Below, piece by piece: positions 33,555 to 43,549 of a stretch of 64,000 bases of DNA. Below the pieces are notes generated by a model that was not told where the DNA came from, did not search any database, and was given only the letters and a program-made list of their open reading frames with translations. The translations under genes were made by a program, and so were the position numbers. Location of the stretch: the NCBI GenBank assembly GCA_035530275.1, contig DATKVC010000023.1, positions 1-64,000 on the forward strand, written 5' to 3'. This stretch comes from CAIJMU01 sp035530275 (lineage in GTDB: Bacteria; Spirochaetota; Spirochaetia; Treponematales; Rectinemataceae). The stretch's first letter is position 1; each line of letters starts with the position of its first letter.

Positions 33555-35121
33555 AACCGATATCGCTGCCGATTCGGACGGGCGCAGAGGTTCCGCGGTT
33601 GCTCACGCTGTAATAGGCCAGCGTCGCGGTGTTGTAACCGCCGCCTCGGAGAATCCTGACCTTGCCCGATTCGGGCCCGAGCGGATCTTGGGCGGTGGTG
33701 GAGGCGGAGCCGAAAAGGCCGTACCAATCCCAACACCACTCCCACACGTTACCCGCCATGTCATAGACGCCGAGGGCGTTGGGTTCCTTTGTGCCGGCGG
33801 CGGCGGTCGCTCCTCCCGAATCACCCTTGTGCCAGGCGATCGTGTCGAGATTGTCGCCCCCGGCGAAACGCCAGGGGCTATGGGCCGCCCCGCCCCTCGC
33901 CGCGTATTCCCACTCCGCCTCAGTGGGAAGTCGATATCCGTCGGCCCCTCGATTCCATTCGACCTTGACGACCTTGCCGTCGGAATCGCGCTCGATGGTG
34001 TAGGCGGGCGTGAAGCCCTCCGTCCCCGATAGCCAATTGCAGTATTCGCAGGCGTCAAACCATGTCATGAAGGCGGCCGGGCGTTGCGCGTGAATGAGCT
34101 TGGGATCGGCCGGCAAGGGCTTGCCGGTCGCCGCGCAAAAGCGCTCGTAGTCCGCCCAGGTCGTCTCGAAGGCCGAGATCAAGTAGGCGTCAAGTTTCAC
34201 CTCATGCACGGGCTTTTCGTCGCTGTCACCCGAATCGGAGCCCATCATAAAATCGCCTGCCGCGACCTGCACCATCGAGTCGTCCAGCGAATCGGCGATT
34301 CCCCTTGGCGCGGAAGCCGCGAGGCTCCCTGCGACGGAGGCCGCCGTGACGGCCGCAGCCGAAGAACCGCGAGAATCCGCCGAGGCGGGTACGAAGTAAA
34401 AGCCCGCGCCACGCAGGGACGAATTGCTCCAGGGCACCTGCGCGCCATTGGTGTCCGCGATCACGTCGTCCCGCACGAGACGAAGCACCGCCTCGATGTC
34501 GAGGCCAGGTGTCCCCATCCGTCCGAGAAGCCGCCTGGTAAAGACGCCATTCCTGCTGTCGCCGTCGGCCGAGAGGGCGCCCGGGGCCGTGGCGTAGGCC
34601 ACCAGCGTACCGGGCACGGCAAAGGTGACGTTCGCGAGCCCCCTCGCCGCGGAGCGCTCGCTCGCGGGAAAGGGATTGTTCCTGCAGGCGTCGAGGATGA
34701 CGATGTTCGTCGCGCTGCCCGCCTCCTCCAGACGGGAGAGGACGAGATCGAGGGGAACCGATTTGAAGGGCACCTCGTCGAGTGACTTGATGTCGCTTCC
34801 CACGGGTATGAGAAAGTTGCTGCCCCGGACCTGGAGGCCGTGGCCCGAATAATAGAACAGGGCCGTATCGGTCGGCGCGAGAGTCGAGGCAAAACGTTCG
34901 AGGGCCGCGAGCATGTCGTCGCGACTGGCGTCGATGAGGAGTGTCGTGTCGAAGCCATATCCGCGAAGGGCCATCGCCATGTCGCGGGCATCGTTCGCCG
35001 GGTTCCGCAGAGGCGACGTCGCGTAATCACCGTTGCCGACGACGAGGGCCCTCGAGTGGGCGAAGAGCATAATAGGTACAATTGCTACTACCAGGGACAG
35101 GGCGAAAGCGCGACGAATCAT
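33526..35121 (-). CDS. Exported caspase-like protease fused to a SUMF1-fold domain
   Basis: 531 residues; AGGAG precedes ATG 35121. A signal peptide (residues about 3-20) leads into a C14 caspase domain: RALVVGNGDY, His94 in YYSGHGLQVRG and Cys146 in ILDACRNNPF form the dyad. A low-complexity Ala/Ser linker (about 250-280) follows, then a SUMF1 fold (about 285-530; VQVAAGDFMMGSDSGDSDEK, YRLPTEAEWEYAARGG, YDMAGNVWEWCWDWYG, DIGFRVAR), again without the FGE cysteine pair. Bacterial caspase homologues cut after Arg or Lys; here it would act outside the cytoplasm. Confidence 0.9.
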   Translation of the reverse strand: MIRRAFALSLVVAIVPIMLFAHSRALVVGNGDYATSPLRNPANDARDMAMALRGYGFDTTLLIDASRDDMLAALERFASTLAPTDTALFYYSGHGLQVRGSNFLIPVGSDIKSLDEVPFKSVPLDLVLSRLEEAGSATNIVILDACRNNPFPASERSAARGLANVTFAVPGTLVAYATAPGALSADGDSRNGVFTRRLLGRMGTPGLDIEAVLRLVRDDVIADTNGAQVPWSNSSLRGAGFYFVPASADSRGSSAAAVTAASVAGSLAASAPRGIADSLDDSMVQVAAGDFMMGSDSGDSDEKPVHEVKLDAYLISAFETTWADYERFCAATGKPLPADPKLIHAQRPAAFMTWFDACEYCNWLSGTEGFTPAYTIERDSDGKVVKVEWNRGADGYRLPTEAEWEYAARGGAAHSPWRFAGGDNLDTIAWHKGDSGGATAAAGTKEPNALGVYDMAGNVWEWCWDWYGLFGSASTTAQDPLGPESGKVRILRGGGYNTATLAYYSVSNRGTSAPVRIGSDIGFRVARSPGK

Positions 35122-35282
35122 TATGTACTCCTGTGAAGAATCGTAGCCTAAACCCCGGGGAGTGGGCCGTCAATGAAAAAACGCATGAGCCCAAACGCCG
35201 AGACGGAGGCTTCGCGAAAACAATTCGTGGCGCGCAACGCCTTCATCCGCTATAGTTCCCCTGATCGAAAGGACGGTCCCGG

Positions 35283-36008
35283 ATGCCATCGATCCTTCTT
35301 GTCGACGATCACGCGCTATTTCGGGAGGGGCTCAGGTTCCTTCTCGAATCGAAGACAGGCTTCGTAGTCGCGGGGGAGGCGAGCAGCGGTCCCGAAGCCG
35401 TCAGGCTCGCGGCGAAAACGCTCCCCGATTTCGTCCTCCTCGACGTAGCCATGCCCGGAGGAGACGGAATCGATGCCATCGGCAACATTCTCCAGGCCGC
35501 CCCCAGATGCCGCGTCATCGCCCTCTCGACCCTCGACGACCGACGGACAGTCATCGACATGCTGTCGGCCGGCGCGGCGGGATATGTCCTCAAGGCAAGC
35601 GCGTTCAAGGACCTCGAAGAAGCCCTCGCGGCCGTTGGGACGGGTCATCGCTACCTCAGCCCCGGCCTCGCCGACATCCTGATCGATCTCGCCCTCACGA
35701 GAGGCACGAATGGGGACAAGGACGCCGATCCCTTCGCGGCCTTGAGCGCCCGAGAGCGATCGGTTCTCAGGCTTATCTGCGAAGATAAGCCCCCGAAGGC
35801 GATAGCCCAAGAGCTGGGAATCTCGCGCAAGACGGTCGATGTCCACAAGCGGAACATCATGGCGAAGCTCGGGGTGAAAAGCGACCTGGGACTCGCGCGT
35901 TTCGCGATCGAGGGCGGTTTTCCCTACGAGTCTGCAATTCCGCGATCGAATCGGGGCTCGGCGACGACGAAGCGCTCGCGGGATAGCGATCCCCGGAATC
36001 TCCAATAG
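35283..36008 (+). CDS. NarL/FixJ-type response regulator
   Basis: 241 residues. Receiver domain with acidic pocket Asp8/Asp9, phosphoacceptor Asp54 (VLLDVAMPGGDG) and Lys in YVLKAS. A LuxR-type HTH follows (LSARERSVLRLICEDKPPKA, LGISRKTVDVHKRNIMAKL). The C-terminal 30 residues are basic and disordered-looking. The DNA-binding target is unknown; the nearest kinase is the CHASE2 protein 3.4 kb away. Confidence 0.92.
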   Translation: MPSILLVDDHALFREGLRFLLESKTGFVVAGEASSGPEAVRLAAKTLPDFVLLDVAMPGGDGIDAIGNILQAAPRCRVIALSTLDDRRTVIDMLSAGAAGYVLKASAFKDLEEALAAVGTGHRYLSPGLADILIDLALTRGTNGDKDADPFAALSARERSVLRLICEDKPPKAIAQELGISRKTVDVHKRNIMAKLGVKSDLGLARFAIEGGFPYESAIPRSNRGSATTKRSRDSDPRNLQ

Positions 36009-36330
36009 GCAATTCTTTAGCTCGAAGCTCCAATTTGGCTAATTGTCTCTTTCGGCTGAAGATGGAAAATGTTTATCATTGGTTCGCTCAAAAAAGATAT
36101 CTAATAAACCATCTCATAATGCTTTCGGGGGGTGGGGATTCAAGTCCCTACCCCTCGAGCCCTTCCCCAGACATTTCCAATTCCCCCTCGAAATCGCAAG
36201 GGCGAAATTGCGCGAGAGGCACCTACTGCCAAAAAAGCAAACGGCGCCCGATTATCCGGGCGCCGCTTTCGGCTACGTTGGTCGCGCCGGCCGAACCCCG
36301 AGGGGCTCTCGCCAGGCGCGTCAAAGCCAT
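36009..36330. other. AT-richer gap between the response regulator and tuf
   Basis: No gene seen. 36020-36125 is markedly AT-richer than its surroundings. The tuf terminator is at 36231-36270. Confidence 0.5.
36231..36270 (-). terminator. Rho-independent terminator of tuf
   Basis: Minus strand: arms GCGGCGCCCG and CGGGCGCCGT, loop GATAAT, then TTGCTTTTTT, about 60 bp after the stop. Confidence 0.88.
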
Positions 36331-37521
<1,191 letters not shown>

Positions 37522-37576
37522 ATGCAAACTCCTCCTTGGCTTCGTACCGCCAATAGTTTTCTAGGTTAGCTGCCGG

Positions 37577-37605
37577 AGTATATAAGAACCTCGGGAGCTA
37601 ATCAA
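37577..37605 (-). promoter_or_regulatory. Promoter of tuf
   Basis: Minus strand TTGATT (37605-37600), 17-bp spacer, TATACT (37582-37577), a strong sigma70 match 55 bp before the start. Confidence 0.75.
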
Positions 37606-37630
37606 GGGGCCGATTTAGGTCGATTCCAAG

Positions 37631-37785
37631 GGCGCGTAGGCCCGCCTGCGGCGGGCCTACCGGGTGCTTCGCTTCAATCTTTTCCGAGCGGTCTCGCTCG
37701 GAGGCTGGTCTCGCTCCGCGAGACCAGCCCAATCCACTCCGCGGCTCGGAAAAGGATTTACGCTACGCCCCCTCGCGCAATCGCC
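37631..37785. repeat. Dispersed palindromic repeat, copy B (overlaps the end of hisD)
   Basis: Contains CCGGGTGCTTCGCTTCAATC, TTTTCCGAGC and its inverse GCTCGGAAAAGGATT, and CGCTACGCCCCCTCGCGC, as in the other copies. The middle is expanded by GC-rich hairpins (GGTCTCGCTCCGCGAGACC). The end overlaps the last codons of hisD. Confidence 0.8.
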
Positions 37786-39038
37786 GCGCGGGCGTGGGCC
37801 TCCAGACCCTCGATGCGGGCGAGAGCGGTCGCATCGGCGTAGAGCGCCTTGGCCTTTTCGGGCTCGTCGACGCGCATCCACGTGCGAATGCGAAGGAAGG
37901 AGAAGACCGAAAGCCCCCCGGTCGCCCGCGCCGAACCGCCCGTGGGCAACACATGATTGGGGCCTGCACCGTAGTCTCCGATCACCTCCGCGGCCCCCGC
38001 CCCGACGAAGACCGCGCCGGCGTTGCGCATTCGCGGTCGCAGCCTGTCCGCGTCGGCGACGAGGAGCTCAAGGTGCTCGGGAGCGAAGGCATCCGAGGCG
38101 GCGAGGAGCGCTTCGAGATCGGCGTCGACCAAGGCTCCGCCGCGCGCCAGCGCCTTGATCGCGACCGCTGCCGTCGGCAGATCGGCAAGCTGCCGTCCGA
38201 GAGCCTCCTCCACCGCGGCCACCAGGGATTCGTCCGTGGCCGCGAGAATCGGAATGGCGTCGGGATCGTGCTCGGCCTGGGCGAGGAGGTCGGCGGCGAT
38301 CAGCTCCGGATCGGCACTCCCGTCGGCTATGACGAGGAGCTCGCTCGGGCCTGCCACCGACTCGATCGGCACTTCGCCCGCGACGAGGCTCTTGGCGGCG
38401 GCCACCCAGCGATTGCCGGGCCCGACAATGCGTTCCGAAGGCGGCAGGGGACCCTCGCCTCCGGCGAGCCCGAAGGCGAGGGCCGCGATGGCCTGGGCGC
38501 CGCCGGCGGCGAGGAGGCCGTCGGCTCCGGCGATGGCGCAGGCCGCCAGGGTTTCCGGGGCCGGCCGCGGACTGGCTACCCACACCGATTCGACGCCAGC
38601 GGCCTTTGCGACCAGGGCCGTCATCAGCACGCTCGAGGGCAGGGGATGGAGGCCGCCGGGCGCATAGCAGCCGGCCGAGGCGACCGGCAGCACCTCGTGT
38701 CCGGCCACGCCGCCGGGAATCGACATTTCAAAAGAAGAAAGCGAGGCGCGCTGGGCGAGGGCAAAGGCGCGAATGCGCTCCCCCGTTCGCTCGAGAAGGG
38801 AGCGGGCCGCCGGATCGAGACCGACAAGGGCAAGGCGGAAGTCGTCGGGACTAAAGAAGAGTCGCCCCTCCCCCAGGCCGTCGAGCTCCCGCGCCCAGCG
38901 CCGCAGGGCCGCCTCCCCACCCGCTCGCACGTCGGCGACGATAGCCGAGGCGCGCGCGGCCGTCGCCTCGTCGAAGAGGGGCTCGCGGCTCCTATCGAGA
39001 TCGGAGGCCGCGAGACGCCTCAGTGGATGCCTGGCCAC
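37758..39038 (-). CDS. hisD: Histidinol dehydrogenase
   Basis: 426 residues. It catalyses the last two steps of histidine synthesis, histidinol to histidine, with NAD and zinc. Blocks PVASAGCYAPGG, VGPGNRWVAAAKSLV, DLLAQAEHDPDA, APEHLELLVAD and GAGPNHVLPTGGSARATGGL are diagnostic. Its start overlaps the end of hisAIE by 19 bp. The final residues (ARGGVA) and the stop are coded by a dispersed repeat, so the C-terminus was probably reshaped by insertion. Last gene of the operon. Confidence 0.97.
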   Translation of the reverse strand: MARHPLRRLAASDLDRSREPLFDEATAARASAIVADVRAGGEAALRRWARELDGLGEGRLFFSPDDFRLALVGLDPAARSLLERTGERIRAFALAQRASLSSFEMSIPGGVAGHEVLPVASAGCYAPGGLHPLPSSVLMTALVAKAAGVESVWVASPRPAPETLAACAIAGADGLLAAGGAQAIAALAFGLAGGEGPLPPSERIVGPGNRWVAAAKSLVAGEVPIESVAGPSELLVIADGSADPELIAADLLAQAEHDPDAIPILAATDESLVAAVEEALGRQLADLPTAAVAIKALARGGALVDADLEALLAASDAFAPEHLELLVADADRLRPRMRNAGAVFVGAGAAEVIGDYGAGPNHVLPTGGSARATGGLSVFSFLRIRTWMRVDEPEKAKALYADATALARIEGLEAHARAAIARGGVA

Positions 39039-40327
39039 TTCGCGCTCCCTTCGGCGAAGGCTGCCTTCGCGTTGCCCGGCCTCCGCGTCACGCGGAAGGC
39101 CCGCCTGTCGAGGACACGCTCGACGTCTCGCAAGGTGGCGCCCTCGACCCGCAGCTTCGCGATGGCGAAGTAGACGAGGTCGGCTGCCTCCTCGGCCGCC
39201 CGCTCCGGCCCCTCCGCCTCGGCGAGCTCGGCCGCCTCCTCGCGGAGCTTCGATCCCAGGAGCCCCGCCTCGGTCGCGATCCTGTGCGTGTAGGATCCGG
39301 GCGGCGGCGACTCGAGCCGGCCAGCGATGGTGCGGTCGAGGCGCGCGAGACCCCAGTCATCGCCGAAGCAGCCGCGCGTGCCGCGATGGCAGAATCCCGC
39401 GCCGTTCTGCTTGACGATATAACGCAGGGAGTCACGGTCGCAGTCGACCTCGATTCGTACCAATTCCTGAGTATTTCCCGAGCTCGCGCCCTTTTCCCAG
39501 AGCCCGCGCTTGCGGGACATGTAGACCCCGCGGCCGGTCTCCACCGACCGCGCGACGCTTTCGGCGCTCGCCCACACGAGGCCAAGGACCACCCCGTCCT
39601 CGTCGCAGACGACGACCGGCCAGTAGCCGTCGGCCCTGTCGGAAACGAGAGGCGCGACGAAGGCCTCGGCGAGGGGTAGCCTGCCCGAGTAGAGGGCCAT
39701 GCCCACCTGGGCGTCGGCCTCCATGCGATCGAGCTCGGCCACCTCGGCGGCAGTCGTCACCCCGCCCGCTATCGTCAGCGCGGGCTTGCCGGGCAGCGAG
39801 GCGGCAAGCTTCGCGAGCTCCCGCGCGGCCTCGAGATCGATGCCGCCCATCTTGCCCTCGCGCTCGACGACCGTCACGAGGAAACCGCCGACGAAGGGCG
39901 CGAGTTCGCGCATCCTCTCCTCGACGCCCTTGCCGCTCCCCTTGCGCCAACCCTCGACCACCACCTCGCCATTCCTCGCATCGAGGGCGGCGATCAGGCG
40001 CTCGCGGGGCAGACGCGACAGGAGTTCGGGTTCGGCCGCCGTGCCGATGATGATCTTCCGCGCTCCGGCGTCGAGGAGGTTGGCCGCCGTGTCGAAGTCG
40101 CGGATGCCGCCGCCCACGCGGCAGGGAAAGCGGCGCACGAGCTCGAGGACGAGCTCACGGTTGTCGCCCTCGCCCCGGGCCGCGTCGATGTCGATCACCG
40201 CGATCTCGCCGACACGGGCGAATTTCTCCGCTAGGGGAAAGGGATCGCCCGCGTCGATGCGAAGGGTCTCCCCGCCCTCGAGCTGGACAGCCCTTCCCTT
40301 CACGATATCTATTGATGGAATTATCAT
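39020..40327 (-). CDS. hisAIE: HisA-HisI-HisE trifunctional fusion
   Basis: 435 residues from ATG 40327, overlapping hisHF by 4 bp. Residues about 1-235 are HisA, ProFAR isomerase (IPSIDIVKGRAVQLEGGETL, CRVGGGIRDFDTA, ITIAGGVTTAAEV-like LTIAGGVTTAAEVA). About 240-335 is HisI, phosphoribosyl-AMP cyclohydrolase (VYMSRKRGLWEKGASSGNTQ, DCDRDSL, CHRGTRGCF). About 345-435 is HisE, phosphoribosyl-ATP pyrophosphohydrolase (GSYTHRIATEAGLLGSKLRE, EAADLVYFAIAKL). HisIE fusions are common; HisA ahead of HisIE in one chain is unusual. Confidence 0.93.
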   Translation of the reverse strand: MIIPSIDIVKGRAVQLEGGETLRIDAGDPFPLAEKFARVGEIAVIDIDAARGEGDNRELVLELVRRFPCRVGGGIRDFDTAANLLDAGARKIIIGTAAEPELLSRLPRERLIAALDARNGEVVVEGWRKGSGKGVEERMRELAPFVGGFLVTVVEREGKMGGIDLEAARELAKLAASLPGKPALTIAGGVTTAAEVAELDRMEADAQVGMALYSGRLPLAEAFVAPLVSDRADGYWPVVVCDEDGVVLGLVWASAESVARSVETGRGVYMSRKRGLWEKGASSGNTQELVRIEVDCDRDSLRYIVKQNGAGFCHRGTRGCFGDDWGLARLDRTIAGRLESPPPGSYTHRIATEAGLLGSKLREEAAELAEAEGPERAAEEAADLVYFAIAKLRVEGATLRDVERVLDRRAFRVTRRPGNAKAAFAEGSAKWPGIH

Positions 40328-41844
40328 GGTCGCGCCTCCAATCCTTGTGCGAGAAACCAGTCCTTCACCTCGCGGATGGAATACCTCCCGAAATGGAAGG
40401 CTCCAGCCGCGAGCACCGCGCCGGCTCCCGCCCGCGCCCCTTCGGCCATTTGCTCGGGCGTCGCCGCCCCTCCCGAGGCTATCACCGAAATCGGCACCGC
40501 CTGAGCGACGGCCCTGACCAGCTCGAGATCGTAGCCTTCGCCCGAACCGTCGCGGTCGCGGCTCGTGAGGAGAATCTCCCCCGCGCCAAGAGCAGCCGCC
40601 TTCTTGGCCCATTCTACCGCATCGAGGCCCGTGCCGGTACGACCCGCGTCGACCACGACCTCCCAGGAATCGCCCTTCCGCGTCGCGTCGATGGCGACGA
40701 CGACGGCCTGACTCCCGTATCTCTCGGCGATGGCCCCGATCAGCGAGGGCTCCCGCACCGCCCTCGTGTTGACCGACACCCTATCCGCGCCGGCGTCGAA
40801 GAGCCTGGCGGCGTCCTCGATCGAGCCGATGCCCCCGCCGATCGCGAGGGGAATGCCCACCCGCTCCCTGACCCGCCTCACCGTGTCGAGCCGCGTGGCC
40901 CGCCCCTCGATGCCCGCGGTAATATCAAGTATGACGATCTCGTCTGCCCCCTCCGCCTCGTAGCGGGCGGAGAGCTCGGCGGGATCGCCCGCGTCGCGCA
41001 GCTCCTTGAACTGCGTCCCCTTCACGACCCGTCCCGCGTCGACATCGAGACAGGGGATGACGCGAACCGCCTTTGCGCCGGGGAGGGGACCGCGCGGCTC
41101 CATGCCGGCCGCAGCCTCGATAGACGCCTGGCCGGCGGCCCTTCCCGCCGCGCCGCCGCTCGCCGCGCCCGCGCCGGCTGTCCTGCCCACGGCAAATCCG
41201 CCGCTCTCCAGCCAGCGCCCGAGCAGGGCCGCTCCCCATGCCCCCGACAGCTCGGGATGGAACTGACAGAGGAGAAGTCCGGGACGCTCGCAGGCAGCCA
41301 CGAAACTCCCCCCATAGTCCGCTCGCGACCAGCGCATTCCCGGCGGCGGCGTTTCGAGGCGGTAGGAATTAGCGAAGGCAGCCCAACCGTCGCGAACGAG
41401 GCCCTCGCCACCCGCCGCGCCGCGCCCTGCCTCGGAAGCGCCGCTCGCACCGCCGCCGCCAACACCGACCGCCTCCACCGCCCCCCATCCCAGCCGCGGA
41501 CTCCGCATCCCCGCCGGCTGGAATCGAAAAGTCCCCGGCAGAATGCCGAGCCCCGGAACGCCGGGGTCCTCCTCGCTCGCCTCGAAAAAAAGCTGCATGC
41601 CGAGGCAAAAGCCCGCCGTCGGGGCCCCCGAGTCTGCACGCTCGCGGAGGGCCCGATCGAGGCCCCTTTCGCGCAAGGCCTTGGCAGCCGGCCCGAAGGA
41701 CCCGACCCCTGGCAGCACGACGAAGGCTTCGCGGCTGACGGCTTCAGGATCATGCGTGACATAGCTCTCGACGCCCGCCCTGGCGAACCAAGCCGATACC
41801 GAGGCGAGGTTCGCGAAGCCGGTTCGAACGATCGCGACCTTCAT
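40324..41844 (-). CDS. hisHF: HisH-HisF fusion, imidazole glycerol phosphate synthase
   Basis: 506 residues. N-terminal HisH glutaminase with Cys80 (GFCLGMQLFF), His196 and Glu198 (FHPE); C-terminal HisF cyclase (about 260-506) with VIPCLDVDAGRVVKG, VVAIDATRKG and ASGGAATPEQM. The Ala/Gly-rich linker (about 215-250) and an inserted loop near 128-150 (GGGGASGASEAGRGAAGG) differ from stand-alone HisH. The glutaminase makes ammonia for ring closure to IGP and AICAR. Such single-chain enzymes are known from yeast and plants (HIS7) and are rarer in bacteria. Confidence 0.95.
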   Translation of the reverse strand: MKVAIVRTGFANLASVSAWFARAGVESYVTHDPEAVSREAFVVLPGVGSFGPAAKALRERGLDRALRERADSGAPTAGFCLGMQLFFEASEEDPGVPGLGILPGTFRFQPAGMRSPRLGWGAVEAVGVGGGGASGASEAGRGAAGGEGLVRDGWAAFANSYRLETPPPGMRWSRADYGGSFVAACERPGLLLCQFHPELSGAWGAALLGRWLESGGFAVGRTAGAGAASGGAAGRAAGQASIEAAAGMEPRGPLPGAKAVRVIPCLDVDAGRVVKGTQFKELRDAGDPAELSARYEAEGADEIVILDITAGIEGRATRLDTVRRVRERVGIPLAIGGGIGSIEDAARLFDAGADRVSVNTRAVREPSLIGAIAERYGSQAVVVAIDATRKGDSWEVVVDAGRTGTGLDAVEWAKKAAALGAGEILLTSRDRDGSGEGYDLELVRAVAQAVPISVIASGGAATPEQMAEGARAGAGAVLAAGAFHFGRYSIREVKDWFLAQGLEARP

Positions 41845-42491
41845 AACACGCCCTTCAGACTGGGAATGCCCGAAGCTGCCGCGCCGCCGCTCCCCTCACC
41901 GCCCCCTGCCCCGCCGGCCCCGCCCCCTCCCACCGCCTCCACGCGATACGCCACCGCCTCCCGCAGCGCAAGGGCCAGAGCCTTGAAGGCAGCCTCCGCC
42001 CTGTGGTGGTCGTTAGCGCCCCGCAGCACATCGACGTGGAGGGTCAGACCCGCGCGCTGCGCGAAACTCGAGAGAAAGTGGCCGACGTTCTCGCAAGCGA
42101 GCTCGCCGAGCTTTTCGCGGACCAGCCCGAGCTCGATGGCCGCGAAGGGCCTCCCCGAAATGTCGACCACCGCCCTCGCGAGGGCCTCGTCGAGGGGGGC
42201 GTAGGCGTAGCCGAAGCGGAGGATGCCCGCCCTATCGCCCAGGGCCTCCCTGAAGAGCTCGCCCAGCACGATGCCGCAATCTTCAGTAGTGTGATGATCG
42301 TCGATCCGGAGATCCCCCTCGCAGCGAAGCGAAAGCGAGAAGCCGCCGTGAAAGGCGAGGGTCGACACGAGGTGATCGAGGAAGCCGATGCCCGTCTCTA
42401 CGGCGATCGGCCCCGGCACCAGGGCCAGAGAGGCCTCGATCCGCGTTTCCTTCGTCTCGCGCCGACGCGAGGCGCGTCGTTCGCCGCTCAT
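41841..42491 (-). CDS. hisB: Imidazoleglycerol-phosphate dehydratase
   Basis: 216 residues from ATG 42491 (GGAG upstream, 4-bp overlap with hisC); GTG 42497 is an alternative. Metal-binding motifs DDHHTTEDCGI and NDHHRAEAAFKA are intact. Only the dehydratase is present, with no fused histidinol-phosphatase, so that step must be coded elsewhere. A Gly-rich tail (about 190-210) is extra to the fold. It overlaps hisHF by 4 bp. Confidence 0.96.
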   Translation of the reverse strand: MSGERRASRRRETKETRIEASLALVPGPIAVETGIGFLDHLVSTLAFHGGFSLSLRCEGDLRIDDHHTTEDCGIVLGELFREALGDRAGILRFGYAYAPLDEALARAVVDISGRPFAAIELGLVREKLGELACENVGHFLSSFAQRAGLTLHVDVLRGANDHHRAEAAFKALALALREAVAYRVEAVGGGGAGGAGGGEGSGGAAASGIPSLKGVL

Positions 42492-43549
42492 AGCCACTCC
42501 TTCGCGGCCGCGAGGGCCGCCTCGAGGGCCTTCCAGCCCTCCTCCTCACCAGGACAGCTGATGCGGATCGCGTCCTCCAAACCCGGCCTCCCGGCGAAGA
42601 CCCTGATGGCGATGCCCGCCTTCGCGAGCGCAGCCTTCAGCCCCTGGGGCGACCTGACACGGGCCAGCACGAAGTTCGCCTCCGAGGGCGCCGGCTTCGC
42701 GCCGAGCCTCCCGAACAGCGCGAAGAGATCATCCCTCTCCCTCCGCACCCGCTCGACAAAGGCATCCTTCTGCCGCAATCCCTCGGGGCTCCGCGCCGCC
42801 AGCCCCGCGACGACCGAAAGCCCGCCCACCGGATAGGGCGCCCCCGCCCCGCGGAGGGCGGCGACGCTGGCGGCAGGCCCGGCCACCCAGCCCAGCCGCA
42901 TCCCCGCGAGACCATAGGCCTTCGAGAAAGTACGCATTACGAGGATATTCGGACGGGCGAGGAGGAGACCCAGACTGTCGCGCGCGGCGAACTCGCCGTA
43001 GGCCCCGTCCACCCAGATCGAGGCATCGGGCAGGGCATCGGCGAGCTCGAGGAGCTCCTCCGGCGAGGCGACAGCCCCGGTAGGATTGGCCGGCGTCGCC
43101 ACGGCGACAGCCTTCGCTCCGGAGCGCCTTCCTGCGTCGATGGCGGCCGCCAGCGGAAAGCCCCTACCCTCGGGCCACGCCAGCCCCAGAGGCTCCGCCC
43201 CCACAAGCCGCGATGAGATCGCGTACATCTCGAAGGCCGGCTCGAAAACCACCAGGCGGTCCCCCTTCCCGAGACAGACCCTGCAGGCCCTCGCGATCGC
43301 GTCATCCGAACCCGCGGTCACGAGAACCGACCCGGCGGGAAGACCAGCGAGACCAGGCCCCGGCCTCGCCTCGATGTCAGCCTCCAAGGCCGTCGCCCGA
43401 GGGTAGCGCCGGATCGCCTCGACCGCGTCGGTTGCCGCCAGGGCCTCGACCACGGCCTTGGCCGGACGCCCCTCGTTCGCGTCGAGAAACCAGCGCGTGC
43501 CCGCCGCGACCGGCGGCGGCACGTAGCCGGAGAAGGAAACCTCGTTCAT
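42488..43549 (-). CDS. hisC: Histidinol-phosphate aminotransferase
   Basis: 353 residues, class I/II PLP aminotransferase. FLDANEGRP, VTAGSDDAIARAC, ATPANPTGAVASPEEL and the PLP lysine in TFSKAYGLAGMRLGW are as expected. It converts imidazole acetol phosphate to histidinol phosphate with glutamate. 4-bp overlaps on both sides. Confidence 0.95.
   Translation of the reverse strand: MNEVSFSGYVPPPVAAGTRWFLDANEGRPAKAVVEALAATDAVEAIRRYPRATALEADIEARPGPGLAGLPAGSVLVTAGSDDAIARACRVCLGKGDRLVVFEPAFEMYAISSRLVGAEPLGLAWPEGRGFPLAAAIDAGRRSGAKAVAVATPANPTGAVASPEELLELADALPDASIWVDGAYGEFAARDSLGLLLARPNILVMRTFSKAYGLAGMRLGWVAGPAASVAALRGAGAPYPVGGLSVVAGLAARSPEGLRQKDAFVERVRRERDDLFALFGRLGAKPAPSEANFVLARVRSPQGLKAALAKAGIAIRVFAGRPGLEDAIRISCPGEEEGWKALEAALAAAKEWL

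Noticed and set aside
36120..36165. tRNA-like T-arm (GATTCAAGTC with a T-stem)
   Set aside because: The T-loop has an extra base and no matching acceptor, D-arm or anticodon arm lies upstream.
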